A DNA stretch of 64,000 nt from Roseovarius sp. GTDB lineage: Bacteria; Pseudomonadota; Alphaproteobacteria; Rhodobacterales; Rhodobacteraceae. The notes under the pieces were generated by a model. It was not told the DNA's origin. It did not search any database and worked only from the letters and a program-made list of their open reading frames with translations. Shown piece by piece: positions 44,811-56,271 of the stretch (positions are counted from its first letter, which is position 1; each line of letters begins with the position of its first letter). The translations under genes and the position numbers were made by a program. The DNA lies in assembly GCF_027019125.1 (NCBI RefSeq), contig NZ_JALUXE010000027.1:62001-126000 (forward strand), in the 5' to 3' direction.

Positions 44811-46592
44811 GTGATTGAGATGCTCGGGGTATCCCAGACTGGTCAGGCGCTGCTGACCCTTCTGGTCGTGGCGGCGATGTTCGTACTTTTCGTGCGTGAA
44901 ATCTATCCGACCGAGGTGGTCGCGATTGCGGGTGTGGCGGTGTTGCTTGGGCTTGGCGTGCTGCCCTATGGCGCCGCGCTGGAAGTCTTTTCCAACCCGG
45001 CGCCCTGGACCATCGCCGCGATGTTCATCGTGATGGGGGCCTTGGTCCGCACTGGTGCGCTTGACGCCTTTACAACGCTGGCCGACCAGCAGGCCAAGCA
45101 TAATCCGCGCGTTGCGATTGCGATGCTGCTCCTTTCGGTTGTGATCGGGTCTGCCTTCATGAACAATACGCCGGTGGTCGTCGTGATGATCCCCGTGTTC
45201 GTGCAACTGGCGCGGACGCTCAAGATTCCTGCCTCCAAACTGCTGATTCCGCTGAGTTATGCGGCGATCCTTGGGGGCACCACGACGCTGATCGGCACAT
45301 CTACCAATCTCTTGGTTGATGGCGTGGCGCGTTCGGCGGGCATGGCGCCATTCACGATCTTTGAGGTGACGCCGCTTGGTATCATCTTGGTGATCTGGGG
45401 GGCGCTCTACCTGCGATTTTTCGGCCCGTTCTTGTTGCCCGCGCGTGACAGCATGGCGGACCTCTTGTCGGACCGCTCCAAGATGAAATTTTTTACCGAG
45501 GCGGTCATTCCACCCGAGAGCAACCTGATTGGTCGCGACGTGACCGGCGTGCAGCTCTTCAAGCGGGAAGGGGTGCGGTTGATCGATGTGATCCGGGGCG
45601 ATCAATCGCTGCGGCGCAATCTGGCGGATGTCACCTTGCAGGTTGGCGACCGGGTGGTTCTGCGGACGCAGATGACCGAGTTGCTCAGCCTGCAACGCAA
45701 CAAGAGCCTCAAGCGGGTCGATCAGGTCTCGGCGGTCGAGACGACAACGGTCGAGGTGCTGATCACGCCGGGCTGCAAGATGGTAGGCCGGTCGTTGGGC
45801 GCGCTGCGATTGCGGCGGCGCTACGGTGTCTATCCGTTGGCCGTGCATCGTCGCAACCAGAACATCGGGCGGCAACTGGACGAGCTGGTGGTGCGGGTGG
45901 GTGACACTCTGCTGCTGGAGGGGGCCCCCGAAGATATTCAGCGCCTCTCGCGCGAGATGGAGATGGTCGATGTCTCTCACCCCTCGGCACGGGCCTTTCG
46001 CCGTGGGCATGCGCCGCTGGCGGTCATGGCGCTTGCCGGGATCGTGGTGCTTGCAGCGCTCGGCGTGGCCCCCATTCTGGCGCTTGCGGTAATCGCGGTA
46101 GCGATGGTGCTCCTGGCGCGCTGCATTGATGCAGACGAGGCATTTTCCTTTGTCGACGGACAGTTGCTGGCGCTGATCTTTGCCATGCTGGCGATCGGTG
46201 CTGCCTTGCAGACCTCGGGCGCGGTCGAGTTGATGGTGGGCGGGATTGCGCCTGCCCTGTCGGTTTTGCCGGGGTTCGTGGTGGTCTGGGCGATCTACCT
46301 CATAACCTCGCTCCTGACAGAACTTATCAGCAACAACGCCGTTGCCGTGGTGGTCACGCCGATTGCCATCGGCTTGGCGGATGCCATGGGCATCGACGCG
46401 CGACCGCTGGTGGTGGCGGTGATGGTGTCAGCAAGCGCGAGCTTTGCCACGCCCATCGGCTATCAGACCAACACGCTCGTGTATGGCCCCGGCGGGTACA
46501 AGTTCACCGATTTTCTGCGGGTAGGTATTCCGCTTAACCTGAGCATCGGTCTGTTGGCGAGCGCTCTGATCCCGCTGCTCTGGCCGCTCTGA
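44811..46592 (+). CDS. SLC13-family permease with two TrkA-C domains
   Basis: 593 residues: an N-terminal membrane block (about 1-200), two cytoplasmic TrkA-C domains (about 220-300, VIPPESNLIGRDVTGVQLFKREGVRLIDVIRGDQSL; and 315-395, VLITPGCKMVGRSLGALRLRRRYGVYPLAVHRRNQNIG) and a C-terminal membrane block. Conserved transport loops: MNNTPVVVVMIPV, TTTLIGTSTNLLV and SNNAVAVVVTPIA with SASFATPIGYQTNTLVYGPGGY. Probably a Na+-coupled anion (sulfate or carboxylate) importer. The start is a GTG after AAAGG; ATG at 44793 or 44820 are alternatives. Confidence 0.9.
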   Translation: MIEMLGVSQTGQALLTLLVVAAMFVLFVREIYPTEVVAIAGVAVLLGLGVLPYGAALEVFSNPAPWTIAAMFIVMGALVRTGALDAFTTLADQQAKHNPRVAIAMLLLSVVIGSAFMNNTPVVVVMIPVFVQLARTLKIPASKLLIPLSYAAILGGTTTLIGTSTNLLVDGVARSAGMAPFTIFEVTPLGIILVIWGALYLRFFGPFLLPARDSMADLLSDRSKMKFFTEAVIPPESNLIGRDVTGVQLFKREGVRLIDVIRGDQSLRRNLADVTLQVGDRVVLRTQMTELLSLQRNKSLKRVDQVSAVETTTVEVLITPGCKMVGRSLGALRLRRRYGVYPLAVHRRNQNIGRQLDELVVRVGDTLLLEGAPEDIQRLSREMEMVDVSHPSARAFRRGHAPLAVMALAGIVVLAALGVAPILALAVIAVAMVLLARCIDADEAFSFVDGQLLALIFAMLAIGAALQTSGAVELMVGGIAPALSVLPGFVVVWAIYLITSLLTELISNNAVAVVVTPIAIGLADAMGIDARPLVVAVMVSASASFATPIGYQTNTLVYGPGGYKFTDFLRVGIPLNLSIGLLASALIPLLWPL

Positions 46593-46594
46593 GA

Positions 46595-47191
46595 CTAGTT
46601 CCGCCAGTCGATTTCGAACCGGCAGGCCGCGGCCCCGGCGGCGCAGCACGCCCTCTCGATTGCATGCGCGCGCGGGTGGACGAGCCGGGAAAAGAGGCGC
46701 TCGAACACCGCGGCGTGCCAATGACAGAGGGGCGCCGGAGCAAGCTCGCCGCGAATGATCGGATTGTCGGACAGGATAAAGATCACGGGAGGGCCGGATT
46801 TGGCAGTCAAAGCGCCCGTGCCGCAGAATGTCCAACCATGAGCCAGGATGGCACGTGTCAGGATCGGCGCTGCGACCCGCGCGGGCAGGGCACGCAGCAG
46901 GGTTTGTGCCGCGTGTGGAATGCGATGCGCGAGGATATAATCGCCTGTGCCCTGACCCGCGGCGACAAAGATTTCACGCGCATTTTCAGAATGTTGCCTG
47001 CGCAGCGCGCTGTGCAGCGCCGTGACGCGCGCCTCGTCGATCATCGTGCTCGGATCGGGCAGAGGATCAAACCCCAGGGGCGCAAAGAGCGTGCGGCGCG
47101 TCGGCTCGCCGGTCACACGGTCCATCGCCGGGGCCAGTTGCAGCACCGCGTTGGGGCCAACGCGGGCGGCTATGCGGCTGCCGTCAGGCAT
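46595..47191 (-). CDS. bchJ: Bacteriochlorophyll 4-vinyl reductase-type protein BchJ
   Basis: 198 residues containing a V4R domain ([54 protein letters not shown] and a C-terminal [38 protein letters not shown] with the Cys/His pattern). N-terminus has [16 protein letters not shown] as in BchJ. BchJ was named for 8-vinyl (formerly 4-vinyl) reduction, but is now thought to aid rather than catalyse it. Its ATG overlaps the bchE stop by 8 bases, reproducing the bchE-bchJ pair of purple bacteria. Confidence 0.9.
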   Translation of the reverse strand: MPDGSRIAARVGPNAVLQLAPAMDRVTGEPTRRTLFAPLGFDPLPDPSTMIDEARVTALHSALRRQHSENAREIFVAAGQGTGDYILAHRIPHAAQTLLRALPARVAAPILTRAILAHGWTFCGTGALTAKSGPPVIFILSDNPIIRGELAPAPLCHWHAAVFERLFSRLVHPRAHAIERACCAAGAAACRFEIDWRN

Positions 47192-48845
47192 CCATCTGCT
47201 GCGTGCTGCCGCCACAGGCGCGGACTTTGGCCCCATTGGGCATCTTGAAGCCTGCGTTGCGGTCGTTGGCGCGGTCCTTCATCTGGGCGCGCACGGCCTC
47301 GCGGCGTTCCGCCGCGCGGGCGGCACGGTCGGCGCTGGCCTCCCAATCCTCCATCTGTGCCTCTGCGATGGTGCGGGTTGCGTCGAAATCGAAATGAACG
47401 CTGTTTTTTGTTTGTGGCCCCCAATATCCGGCCTTGCCCAGATCATAGAAGGTGCGGCTGACGCCCGCCTTGAGAAATGCCTTGAGACAGCCCAAGAGGT
47501 AACGCCGCCGATAGCCGGTGCCGCGCCACGGATAGTGAAACAGCGCCTTGCGCATGTAGAAACGGCGGTAGTTTTTCATCACCCCGTCAAGCAGTTCTCC
47601 GCGCGTCATGCTGGCAGGCTTCATGATCGGCGTGACAAAGTTATACTTCGAGAAATCATAGACTTCGACTTGATCTCGGAGCTCTTGAAAGAGTGGCGTG
47701 AAGGGCCAGGGCGTATACATCGACCAATTGGCGAGGTCCGGCTGCCAGTCCCAGGCCATCTGAAAGGTTTCTTCCAGTGTTTCGGGGGTCTCGTTGTCGA
47801 GACCGACGATGAACTGTGCCTCGGTGAAGATATCCGCCTCGCGCAGAAGCTGGATCGCCTCCTTGTTCTGGGCGACGGTGGTTTCCTTGTTGAACTGATC
47901 GAGCTTGAGTTGGGCCGCTGCCTCGGTGCCGAGACTGACATGCACGAGGCCCGCCTTGCGATAGAATTTCAGCAGGTCGCGGTCGCGGTAGATGTCGGTG
48001 ACGCGGGTGTTGATGCCCCATTGCACGCGGCGCGGCAGGTCGCGGGCGATCAGTTCCTCGCAAAACTGCACGAATTTCTTTTTGTTTATAGTGGGTTCCT
48101 CGTCCGCGAGGATGAAGAAGCCGACGCCGTGGTCGTTGACGAGGGTTTCGATTTCATCCACCACCTTCTTGGGATCGCGCACGCGGTAGTCGCGCCAGAA
48201 TTTCCACTGGCTACAGAAAGAGCAGGTGAACGGGCAGCCGCGCGCCATGTTGGGGATGGCCACGCGCTTGCCCAAGGGGACGTAGATGTATTTCTCCCAT
48301 TCCAGGAGCGACCAGTCGGGGTTGATGGCGTCGAGGTCCTTGACGGTCGATGCTGCGGGCGTGGCGGTGATGGTTTCCCCGTCGATATAGGCCAAGCCTT
48401 TGATGGATTTACGCTTTTCGAGCCATTCACCGGTGTCGGCGGCGCGGATCAGGTTGAGGAATATTTCCTCGCCTTCGCCGCGCACGATGACATCGACCCA
48501 GGGTGCCTCGGACAGGACCTGCTTGTACATGAAGGTTGCATGCACGCCGCCCAGAACCCGCAGCGCGCCGGGCACCACCTCTTGCGCGCGTTTGAGGATA
48601 GTCTCCGCAACATAGATCGAGGGGGTGATGGCGGTGACGCCCACAACATCTGGGTTGAGATCGCGCAGGCGGTCGCGCAGGGCGTCATCATCGAGATTGT
48701 TGGTCATGGCGTCGATAAAGGTGACATCGGTATAGCCCGCATCGCGCAGGTGGCCCGCCAGATAGGCCACCCAAGCCGGTGGCCAGCTTCCGGCGATTTC
48801 GGCCCCGCCAGAGTGATAATTGGGATGGATCAAGACGATGCGCAT
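47184..48845 (-). CDS. bchE: Anaerobic Mg-protoporphyrin IX monomethyl ester cyclase BchE
   Basis: B12-dependent radical SAM enzyme that forms the isocyclic ring of bacteriochlorophyll using water-derived oxygen. 553 residues: N-terminal cobalamin-binding domain ([35 protein letters not shown]), radical SAM cluster motif [11 protein letters not shown], and a BchE-type C-terminal region ([28 protein letters not shown]). Start at [10 protein letters not shown]. The upstream region has a PpsR box and an FnrL box. The rest of the photosynthesis cluster is not adjacent. Confidence 0.95.
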   Translation of the reverse strand: MRIVLIHPNYHSGGAEIAGSWPPAWVAYLAGHLRDAGYTDVTFIDAMTNNLDDDALRDRLRDLNPDVVGVTAITPSIYVAETILKRAQEVVPGALRVLGGVHATFMYKQVLSEAPWVDVIVRGEGEEIFLNLIRAADTGEWLEKRKSIKGLAYIDGETITATPAASTVKDLDAINPDWSLLEWEKYIYVPLGKRVAIPNMARGCPFTCSFCSQWKFWRDYRVRDPKKVVDEIETLVNDHGVGFFILADEEPTINKKKFVQFCEELIARDLPRRVQWGINTRVTDIYRDRDLLKFYRKAGLVHVSLGTEAAAQLKLDQFNKETTVAQNKEAIQLLREADIFTEAQFIVGLDNETPETLEETFQMAWDWQPDLANWSMYTPWPFTPLFQELRDQVEVYDFSKYNFVTPIMKPASMTRGELLDGVMKNYRRFYMRKALFHYPWRGTGYRRRYLLGCLKAFLKAGVSRTFYDLGKAGYWGPQTKNSVHFDFDATRTIAEAQMEDWEASADRAARAAERREAVRAQMKDRANDRNAGFKMPNGAKVRACGGSTQQMDA

Positions 48846-48886
48846 GGCGGGACTCCCTGTGTATCGGTTTAGATTACATTTTAAAG

Positions 48887-48904
48887 TGTCCAAAAAACTT
48901 GACA
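48887..48904. promoter_or_regulatory. PpsR/CrtJ operator upstream of bchE
   Basis: TGTC-N10-GACA fits the consensus for the aerobic repressor of photosynthesis genes (TGTN12ACA with the preferred inner C and G). It lies 42-59 bases upstream of the bchE start and would cover the -35 region of the promoter implied by the FnrL site. Confidence 0.75.
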
Positions 48905-48912
48905 TAAATCAA
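48899..48912. promoter_or_regulatory. FnrL-type site upstream of bchE
   Basis: TTGACATAAATCAA matches the FNR/FnrL consensus TTGAY-N4-RTCAA and overlaps the PpsR box by six bases. If FnrL activates from the usual -41.5 position, transcription of bchE would start near 48864, with TAATCT (48871-48876 on the minus strand) as a -10 element. Confidence 0.7.
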
Positions 48913-48999
48913 ACGACAGCGGGGCCGGGCGGGGCGTTGCCCTAGGTGCGGCAAGCGTATAAAAGGCGGCAGATTCCCGGATATGCAGGAGAAGGCACC

Positions 49000-49740
49000 A
49001 TGGCCGGCCATTCCAAATGGGCAAACATTCAACACCGCAAAGGGCGCCAAGATGCCGTGCGGGCGAAACTTTTTTCCAAGTTTTCCAAAGAGATAACGGT
49101 CGCGGCCAAGATGGGCGACCCTGATCCGGACAAGAACCCGCGCCTGCGTCTGGCCATCAAGGAAGCCAAGGCGCAATCCATGCCCAAGGACAATATCGAA
49201 CGCGCCATCAAGAAAGCGATGGGGGGCGATGCGGAGGATTATGAAGAAATCCGCTATGAAGGGTACGGTCCCAACGGGGTTGCGATCATCGTCGAGGCGA
49301 TGACCGACAACCGCAATCGCACCGCATCGAACGTGCGTTCGACCTTTACCAAGAACGGCGGCAATCTGGGCGAGACCGGCAGCGTCGGTTTCATGTTTGA
49401 GCGCAAGGGCGAGGTTACCTATCCGGCGAGCGTGGGCGATGCGGACACGGTGCTGATGGCCGCGCTGGAAGCCGGGGCAGAGGATGTGGAGTCCGGGGAC
49501 GAGGGCCACACCATCTGGTGTGCCGACACGGATTTGAGTGAGGTTGCGACGGCGCTGGAGGCGGCCTTGGGCGAGAGCACATCGACCAAGCTGGTGTGGA
49601 AGCCCACCACGACGACCGAGATGGACCTTGAGAGCATGCAGAAGCTGATGAAGCTGATCGAGGCGCTCGAGGATGATGACGACGTGCAGCGCGTCACCAC
49701 CAATTTCGAGGCCTCGGACGCGGTGATGGAACAGCTCTGA
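49000..49740 (+). CDS. yebC: YebC/PmpR-family regulatory or translation factor
   Basis: 246 residues, full length, starting [32 protein letters not shown], the family's hallmark. Other blocks: [68 protein letters not shown]. YebC proteins are described as transcription factors and, more recently, as ribosome-associated factors easing polyproline stalls. AGGAGAAGG lies before the start. The ORF is divergent from bchE, sharing a 154-base intergenic region, so the FnrL/PpsR sites could also affect it. Confidence 0.96.
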   Translation: MAGHSKWANIQHRKGRQDAVRAKLFSKFSKEITVAAKMGDPDPDKNPRLRLAIKEAKAQSMPKDNIERAIKKAMGGDAEDYEEIRYEGYGPNGVAIIVEAMTDNRNRTASNVRSTFTKNGGNLGETGSVGFMFERKGEVTYPASVGDADTVLMAALEAGAEDVESGDEGHTIWCADTDLSEVATALEAALGESTSTKLVWKPTTTTEMDLESMQKLMKLIEALEDDDDVQRVTTNFEASDAVMEQL

Positions 49741-49812
49741 TCCGCAGCGACCTTATGTAAGGTTGGCACGCGCTGTACGCGGATTTCGTACGCCCTGCGC
49801 CAGACGGGATAA

Positions 49813-49833
49813 GGGGGGCTTTGACAGCCCCCC
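49813..49833. terminator. Likely bidirectional terminator between yebC and DUF305 gene
   Basis: An 8-bp G/C-rich stem (GGGGGGCT / AGCCCCCC, 5-base loop) between the two convergent genes, followed by ATTTCAAT on the plus strand. The T-run is poor, so efficiency is uncertain. A separate ACCTTA-TG-TAAGGT inverted repeat lies at 49750-49763. Confidence 0.5.
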
Positions 49834-49836
49834 ATT

Positions 49837-50199
49837 TCAATAGCCCAGGTCCTTGAGGCGTGCGCGCATCCAGGTGATTTCCGCCTCTTGCGCGGCGATC
49901 ACGGCCTCGGCCAATTTGCGGACCTCCGGGTCCTTGCCATGCTCCAGCACGATCCGCGCCATGGCGACCGCGCCCTCGTGATGCGGGATCATGCCGCGCA
50001 GGAAATCTATGTCCGCGTCGCCGGTATAGTCCATGTCCATCCCGCCATGCATTTCGGACGCCGCCTCCATATAGGCGCGAGTCGAGGCGGGCAGGTCGTG
50101 GGACATGTGGGCGGAATGACCGCTATGGTCATGGTTCTCGGCGAGGGCGGGCGAGAGGGTGAGGGCCAGAAGCGTGGCGGTCAGGGGGGCAAGGCGCAT
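49837..50199 (-). CDS. DUF305 family periplasmic protein
   Basis: 120 residues: signal peptide ([20 protein letters not shown]), His/Met-rich segment ([13 protein letters not shown] and MHGGMDMDY), then the DUF305 core [50 protein letters not shown]. This four-helix family often accompanies copper resistance; the His/Met content agrees with metal binding. A single gene convergent with yebC. Confidence 0.92.
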   Translation of the reverse strand: MRLAPLTATLLALTLSPALAENHDHSGHSAHMSHDLPASTRAYMEAASEMHGGMDMDYTGDADIDFLRGMIPHHEGAVAMARIVLEHGKDPEVRKLAEAVIAAQEAEITWMRARLKDLGY

Positions 50200-50277
50200 G
50201 GGGGTATCCTCGGTTGTTGTCGCAATAGGGAAATAGGAGCTTCCCCCTGCTGGAAGGCAAGGGGGGATGTGCGTGGT

Positions 50278-50580
50278 TCAGCCCGGAGTGCGGGTGCCGA
50301 AATCTTGAAAAGATTTCTGTCCGATTTCTTTTGAAGAAATCGGGTTTGAGGCGGTGAGCCAGCGGATCGGGGCGCGGTTGCAGAAAATCACGATCTGGCC
50401 GGAGTTCTCAACGGCCTGATAGCCCCGCCGGTCAATTTCACGCAGGAAATTCGCCATGCCCGCAAAACGTTCGATGTCGCGGGCCTTGCGCCGGATCACG
50501 GCCCCTTCCTGCACCGATTTCGACGCGAAGAGGTCATGTAGCCAGACCTCGGGCGAGAGGGGAGAGTTGCGGTTTTGCAT
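50278..50580 (-). CDS. Small conserved protein of unknown function
   Basis: 100 residues, basic N-terminal half (VWLHDLFASKSVQEGAVIRRKARDIERFAGMANFLREIDRRGYQAVENSGQIVIFCNRAPIRWL). The compact ERF...FLREIDRRGY...ENSGQIVIFCNR pattern looks like a real folded domain seen in related bacteria, but I cannot assign a function. The final ~20 residues (SSKEIGQKSFQDFGTRTPG) are encoded by two tandem hairpins and may be an added tail. Separate from uvrB by 64 bases. Confidence 0.7.
   Translation of the reverse strand: MQNRNSPLSPEVWLHDLFASKSVQEGAVIRRKARDIERFAGMANFLREIDRRGYQAVENSGQIVIFCNRAPIRWLTASNPISSKEIGQKSFQDFGTRTPG
50299..50343. repeat. Two tandem hairpins at the 3' end of a small gene
   Basis: First stem GAAATCTT/AAGATTTC (8 bp, 3-base loop, 50299-50317), then CCGATTTCTT/AAGAAATCGG (10 bp, 3-base loop, 50321-50343). 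Both perfect and related in sequence. They may be a dispersed palindromic element inserted in the gene end or an mRNA-stabilising structure. No T-run. Confidence 0.7.
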
Positions 50581-50644
50581 GCTGTGATCATGCCGGACGA
50601 GGGGTTAAGGCGGCGTTAAGGCTGGTGCGCAATGACTGCGGACC

Positions 50645-52843
50645 CTACCGCCCCCGCCGCTTCACATTGCCGCCGCGCTGCCCCGGTCTGCCCGCGGTGG
50701 AGCGTCCCCGTCCTTTGACGGCCTCGGCGCTGGCGGCCTCGACGGCGGACTGGCGGGCGAGCGGGTCGTCTGAGATTGCGAGATCCACGGCCTCCAGCCG
50801 CTTGACCTCGTCGCGCAGGCGGGCGGCCTCTTCGAATTCGAGGTTCTCGGCGGCTTTACGCATGTCGGCGCGCAGCCCGTCGAGCACGGCGGCGAGATTG
50901 GAGCCCGCCAGCGGTTTGTCGACCGTCGCGGTCACGCGGGCCATATCGACATCGCCCTTGTAGAGCCCGGCCAGAATATCCTCGACATTCTTGCGCACCG
51001 TGGCGGGGGTGATGCCATGCGCCTCATTATAGGCGATCTGCTTGTCGCGGCGGCGGTTCGTCTCGGCCAGAGCGCGTTCCATCGAGCCGGTGATGCGGTC
51101 GGCATACATGATCACCCGGCCCTCGGCGTTGCGGGCGGCGCGGCCGATGGTCTGGATCAGGGATGTTTCCGAGCGCAGAAAGCCCTCCTTGTCGGCATCC
51201 AGAATGGCGACAAGCCCGCATTCGGGAATATCCAACCCCTCGCGCAGCAGGTTGATGCCGATGAGCACGTCAAAGGCCCCCAAGCGCAGGTCGCGCAGGA
51301 TCTCGATCCGTTCGATCGTGTCGATGTCGGAGTGCATGTAGCGGACACGGATGCCCTGTTCGTGCATGTATTCGGTCAGATCCTCGGCCATGCGTTTCGT
51401 CAGCGTCGTGACAAGCACCCGGTAGCCATCGGCGGCCACGCGGCGCACCTCGTCCAGGAGGTCATCGACCTGGGTTTCCACGGGCCGGATTTCGACCTGA
51501 GGATCAAGAAGGCCGGTGGGGCGGATCACCTGTTCGGTAAAGACGCCGCCCGTTTGCTCCATCTCCCACGCCGCGGGGGTGGCGGAGACAAAGACAGATT
51601 GCGGGCGCATGGCGTCCCATTCCTCGAACTTGAGAGGGCGGTTGTCCATGCAGGAGGGCAGGCGAAAGCCGTGTTCGGCCAGCGTGAACTTGCGCCGGTA
51701 GTCGCCTTTGTACATGCCGCCGATCTGGGGCACCGAGACGTGGGATTCATCGGCAAAGACGATGGCATTGTCGGGGATGAATTCAAAGAGCGTGGGGGGC
51801 GGCTCGCCGGGGGCGCGGCCCGTGAGATAGCGGGAATAATTCTCGATCCCGTTGCAGACTCCGGTGGCTTCGAGCATTTCGAGATCAAAGTTCGTGCGCT
51901 GCTCAAGCCGCTGCGCCTCGAGCAGTTTGCCTTCGTTGACCAGCTGATCAAGGCGCGTGCGCAATTCGCGTTTGATGCCGATGATGGCCTGCTGCATCGT
52001 GGGTTTGGGTGTCACGTAATGCGAATTGGCGTAGACGCGGATTTTCTCGAACGTGTCGGTTTTCTCGCCGGTCAGCGGGTCGAATTCGGTGATCGCCTCA
52101 AGCTCTTCGCCAAAGAAGGACAGGCGCCACGCGCGGTCCTCCAAGTGGGCGGGGAAGATTTCCAGACTGTCGCCGCGCACGCGGAACGAGCCGCGCTGAA
52201 AGGCCTGATCGTTGCGCCGGTATTGTTGCGCCACGAGGTCGGCCATGATGGCGCGCTGGTCGTATTGCGCGCCGACGGTCAGGTCCTGGGTCATGGCCCC
52301 GTAGGTTTCGACCGAGCCGATACCGTAGATGCAGGACACAGAGGCCACGATGATCACGTCGTCGCGTTCCAGAAGCGCGCGGGTGGCGGAGTGGCGCATC
52401 CGGTCGATCTGTTCGTTGATCTGGGATTCCTTCTCGATATAGGTGTCCGAGCGCGGCACATAGGCTTCGGGTTGGTAGTAGTCGTAATAGCTGACGAAAT
52501 ACTCGACGGCGTTCTCGGGGAAAAATCCCTTGAATTCCCCGTAAAGCTGCGCGGCCAGCGTCTTGTTGGGAGCGAGGATGATGGCGGGGCGCTGTGTTTC
52601 CTCGATGATCTTGGCCATGGTGAAGGTCTTGCCGGTTCCGGTGGCGCCCAAGAGCACCTGATTGCGCTCTCCCTCGACAATGCCTTGGGACAGTTCGGCG
52701 ATGGCGGTGGGCTGATCGCCCGCCGGTTCGAATTCCGAAGCCAGCACAAAGCGCTTGCCGCCCTCGAGCTTGGGGCGGGATTTCACATCCGGCGCGGGAT
52801 GGCTGAGCACGGCCGGGGTCTTGTCGGAATGGGCGTAGGGCAT
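50645..52843 (-). CDS. uvrB: Excinuclease ABC subunit B
   Basis: Damage-recognition helicase of nucleotide excision repair. 732 residues with Walker [16 protein letters not shown], the beta-hairpin region [36 protein letters not shown], the Walker B-like IVFADESH, helicase motifs [18 protein letters not shown] and QTIGRAARN, and a C-terminal UVR domain ([24 protein letters not shown]). A basic, Gly/Arg-rich tail ([22 protein letters not shown]) follows. Start MPYAHSDK follows GGAGCG. A partial LexA-like site lies 21 bases upstream. Confidence 0.97.
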   Translation of the reverse strand: MPYAHSDKTPAVLSHPAPDVKSRPKLEGGKRFVLASEFEPAGDQPTAIAELSQGIVEGERNQVLLGATGTGKTFTMAKIIEETQRPAIILAPNKTLAAQLYGEFKGFFPENAVEYFVSYYDYYQPEAYVPRSDTYIEKESQINEQIDRMRHSATRALLERDDVIIVASVSCIYGIGSVETYGAMTQDLTVGAQYDQRAIMADLVAQQYRRNDQAFQRGSFRVRGDSLEIFPAHLEDRAWRLSFFGEELEAITEFDPLTGEKTDTFEKIRVYANSHYVTPKPTMQQAIIGIKRELRTRLDQLVNEGKLLEAQRLEQRTNFDLEMLEATGVCNGIENYSRYLTGRAPGEPPPTLFEFIPDNAIVFADESHVSVPQIGGMYKGDYRRKFTLAEHGFRLPSCMDNRPLKFEEWDAMRPQSVFVSATPAAWEMEQTGGVFTEQVIRPTGLLDPQVEIRPVETQVDDLLDEVRRVAADGYRVLVTTLTKRMAEDLTEYMHEQGIRVRYMHSDIDTIERIEILRDLRLGAFDVLIGINLLREGLDIPECGLVAILDADKEGFLRSETSLIQTIGRAARNAEGRVIMYADRITGSMERALAETNRRRDKQIAYNEAHGITPATVRKNVEDILAGLYKGDVDMARVTATVDKPLAGSNLAAVLDGLRADMRKAAENLEFEEAARLRDEVKRLEAVDLAISDDPLARQSAVEAASAEAVKGRGRSTAGRPGQRGGNVKRRGR

Positions 52844-52863
52844 GGGGCGCTCCGATGGATCAA

Positions 52864-52878
52864 TGTCCACATTTGTTC
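52864..52878 (-). promoter_or_regulatory. Partial LexA-like box upstream of uvrB
   Basis: On the coding strand GAAC-N7-GACA resembles the alphaproteobacterial LexA consensus GAACN7GAAC with two mismatches in the second half, 21 bases from the start codon. SOS control of uvrB is common, but the match is imperfect. Confidence 0.3.
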
Positions 52879-52952
52879 TCTTTGGCGGCGGGTTCAAGCC
52901 CCAAAGCGGATGCCGCGCGCGGACCCGTCTGGGTAGAGCGGGTGCGGGGCGT

Positions 52953-53003
52953 GCGCGAATCGATTTTGCGATTCGTGACGCTGCGTCACGCGATTCGGGC
53001 GCG
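52953..53003. repeat. Cluster of overlapping inverted repeats
   Basis: CGAATCG (52956-52962) can pair with CGATTCG at 52969-52975 or with a second CGATTCG at 52991-52997. Between these lies GTGACGC-T-GCGTCAC (52975-52989), a 15-base palindrome. The mutually exclusive stems could form a cruciform or RNA switch-like fold, or be a dispersed genomic palindrome. Confidence 0.65.
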
Positions 53004-53285
53004 GGTCATAGTGCCGCACCCGTCGGGCGCATGGGGGTTTCGCGAAGGGGCATGTCGCAATTTTCAGCACATAGGTCGTTTCAGGAGGGGCTAAAGGCCA
53101 GAAAAACAGCGCGTGAAAATTTATTTACAAAGTTTCACCCTCTTCAATGCAAGAAATTCACTGATCTTATGGGCGTTTGTCAGGATTTTGTTAATTTCTG
53201 CGCATTTTCGGCTAGGGTATGCCAAGGAATGCGACAGTGCCTGTCACGAGGAGCAGGTGGTCGCTGGGATGGAGGATTTCAAGTC

Positions 53286-55226
<1,941 letters not shown>

Positions 55227-55231
55227 GGGGG

Positions 55232-55927
55232 ATGAGCGTGATGGACGGAAGCGACACGCCCCGCAACGCCGCAAATCTGGTCCTCCTGGGGCCGCCGGGT
55301 GCAGGCAAGGGCACACAGGCGCGCATGCTGGAGGAGCAATTCGGTCTGGTGCAACTCTCGACCGGGGACCTCTTGCGCGCCGCTGTGGCGGCGGGCACCG
55401 AGGCGGGTCGTGCGGCCAAGGCGGTTATGGAAGCGGGCGACCTGGTGTCCGACGAGATCGTCATCGCCATTCTGCGCGACCGACTGGCCGAGCCGGACTG
55501 TGCCAAGGGTGTGATACTGGACGGGTTCCCGCGCACCACGGTGCAGGCCGAGGCGCTCGACGGTCTCTTGGGCGAAATCGGGCAGGGTATCCGGGCGGCG
55601 ATCAGCCTGGAGGTGGATGACGCCGCGATGGTGACGCGGATTTCGGGCCGCTACACCTGCGGCGGCTGCGGTGAAGGCTATCACGACAGCTTCAAGGTGC
55701 CCGCCGTTGAGGGCACCTGTGACAAATGCGGCGGCACCGAGATGAAGCGGCGCGCCGATGACAATGCGGAGACGGTGGAACAGCGGCTGCGCGCCTATCA
55801 CGCGCAGACCGCGCCGCTGATTTCCTATTACGAATCGCGCGGCGTTCTGGCCCGCGTCGATGCGATGGCCGAGATCGAGGCCGTCGCAAGAGAGCTGAAC
55901 GCCATCGTCGCCAAGGCGGTCGCGTAA
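55232..55927 (+). CDS. adk: Adenylate kinase with four-cysteine zinc lid
   Basis: Converts AMP plus ATP into two ADP. 231 residues: P-loop LGPPGAGKGTQ (from Gly20), AMP site LSTGDLLRAAV, DGFPRTTVQAEAL, and a long LID with Cys143, Cys146, Cys163 and Cys166, a structural Zn site. Five bases after acs: placing an AMP-recycling enzyme next to an AMP-producing synthetase makes metabolic sense. The N-terminus is slightly extended (MSVMDGSDTPRNAAN); ATG at 55241 is an alternative. Confidence 0.95.
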   Translation: MSVMDGSDTPRNAANLVLLGPPGAGKGTQARMLEEQFGLVQLSTGDLLRAAVAAGTEAGRAAKAVMEAGDLVSDEIVIAILRDRLAEPDCAKGVILDGFPRTTVQAEALDGLLGEIGQGIRAAISLEVDDAAMVTRISGRYTCGGCGEGYHDSFKVPAVEGTCDKCGGTEMKRRADDNAETVEQRLRAYHAQTAPLISYYESRGVLARVDAMAEIEAVARELNAIVAKAVA

Positions 55928-55995
55928 AGGAGTGCCCGTGCCGGGATGGTCCCGGCGCGGTCTGGAGGACGTCGTTACAAAAGGGAGGGCACGCT

Positions 55996-56256
55996 TTGTC
56001 CGATAAAGAAAGAGCGAACGCTTATTGGAAGGCCAATCTGCGTCTCATCACATGGAGCCTGGTGATCTGGTTCTTCGCCTCGTTTGGCTTTGGCATTCTG
56101 CTGCGGCCGATGCTGTCGGGGATCGCCATTGGCGGCACCGACCTCGGGTTCTGGTTCGCGCAGCAAGGGTCGATCATCGTCTTTCTGATTTTGATCTTCT
56201 TCTACGCCTGGCGGATGAACAAGCTCGATGCCGAACATGGCGTCGGTGAAGAATAA
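55996..56256 (+). CDS. DUF4212 small subunit of a sodium/solute symporter
   Basis: 86 residues with two membrane helices (LITWSLVIWFFASFGFGILL and FWFAQQGSIIVFLILIFFYAWRMNKLDAEHG), preceded by the typical YWKANLRLI. This family is nearly always encoded directly before a VC_2705-type symporter, as here (15 bases). Thought to be an accessory membrane subunit for acetate or related uptake. Confidence 0.95.
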   Translation: MSDKERANAYWKANLRLITWSLVIWFFASFGFGILLRPMLSGIAIGGTDLGFWFAQQGSIIVFLILIFFYAWRMNKLDAEHGVGEE

Positions 56257-56271
56257 GTAGGGGGAGGGACA

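Larger units (their letters stand above)
52844..53285. other. 442-base divergent intergenic region between uvrB and acs
   Basis: No credible gene. The uvrB-proximal part holds a possible LexA site; the middle (52953-53003) holds a set of alternative hairpins; the acs-proximal ~180 bases are markedly AT-richer and should contain the acs promoter and leader. A GAGGAGCAGG stretch lies about 25-30 bases before acs. Confidence 0.7.

Noticed and set aside
48860-48878. Second possible PpsR box upstream of bchE
   Set aside because: TGT and ACA are 13 bases apart here instead of 12, and the inner C/G preference is missing.
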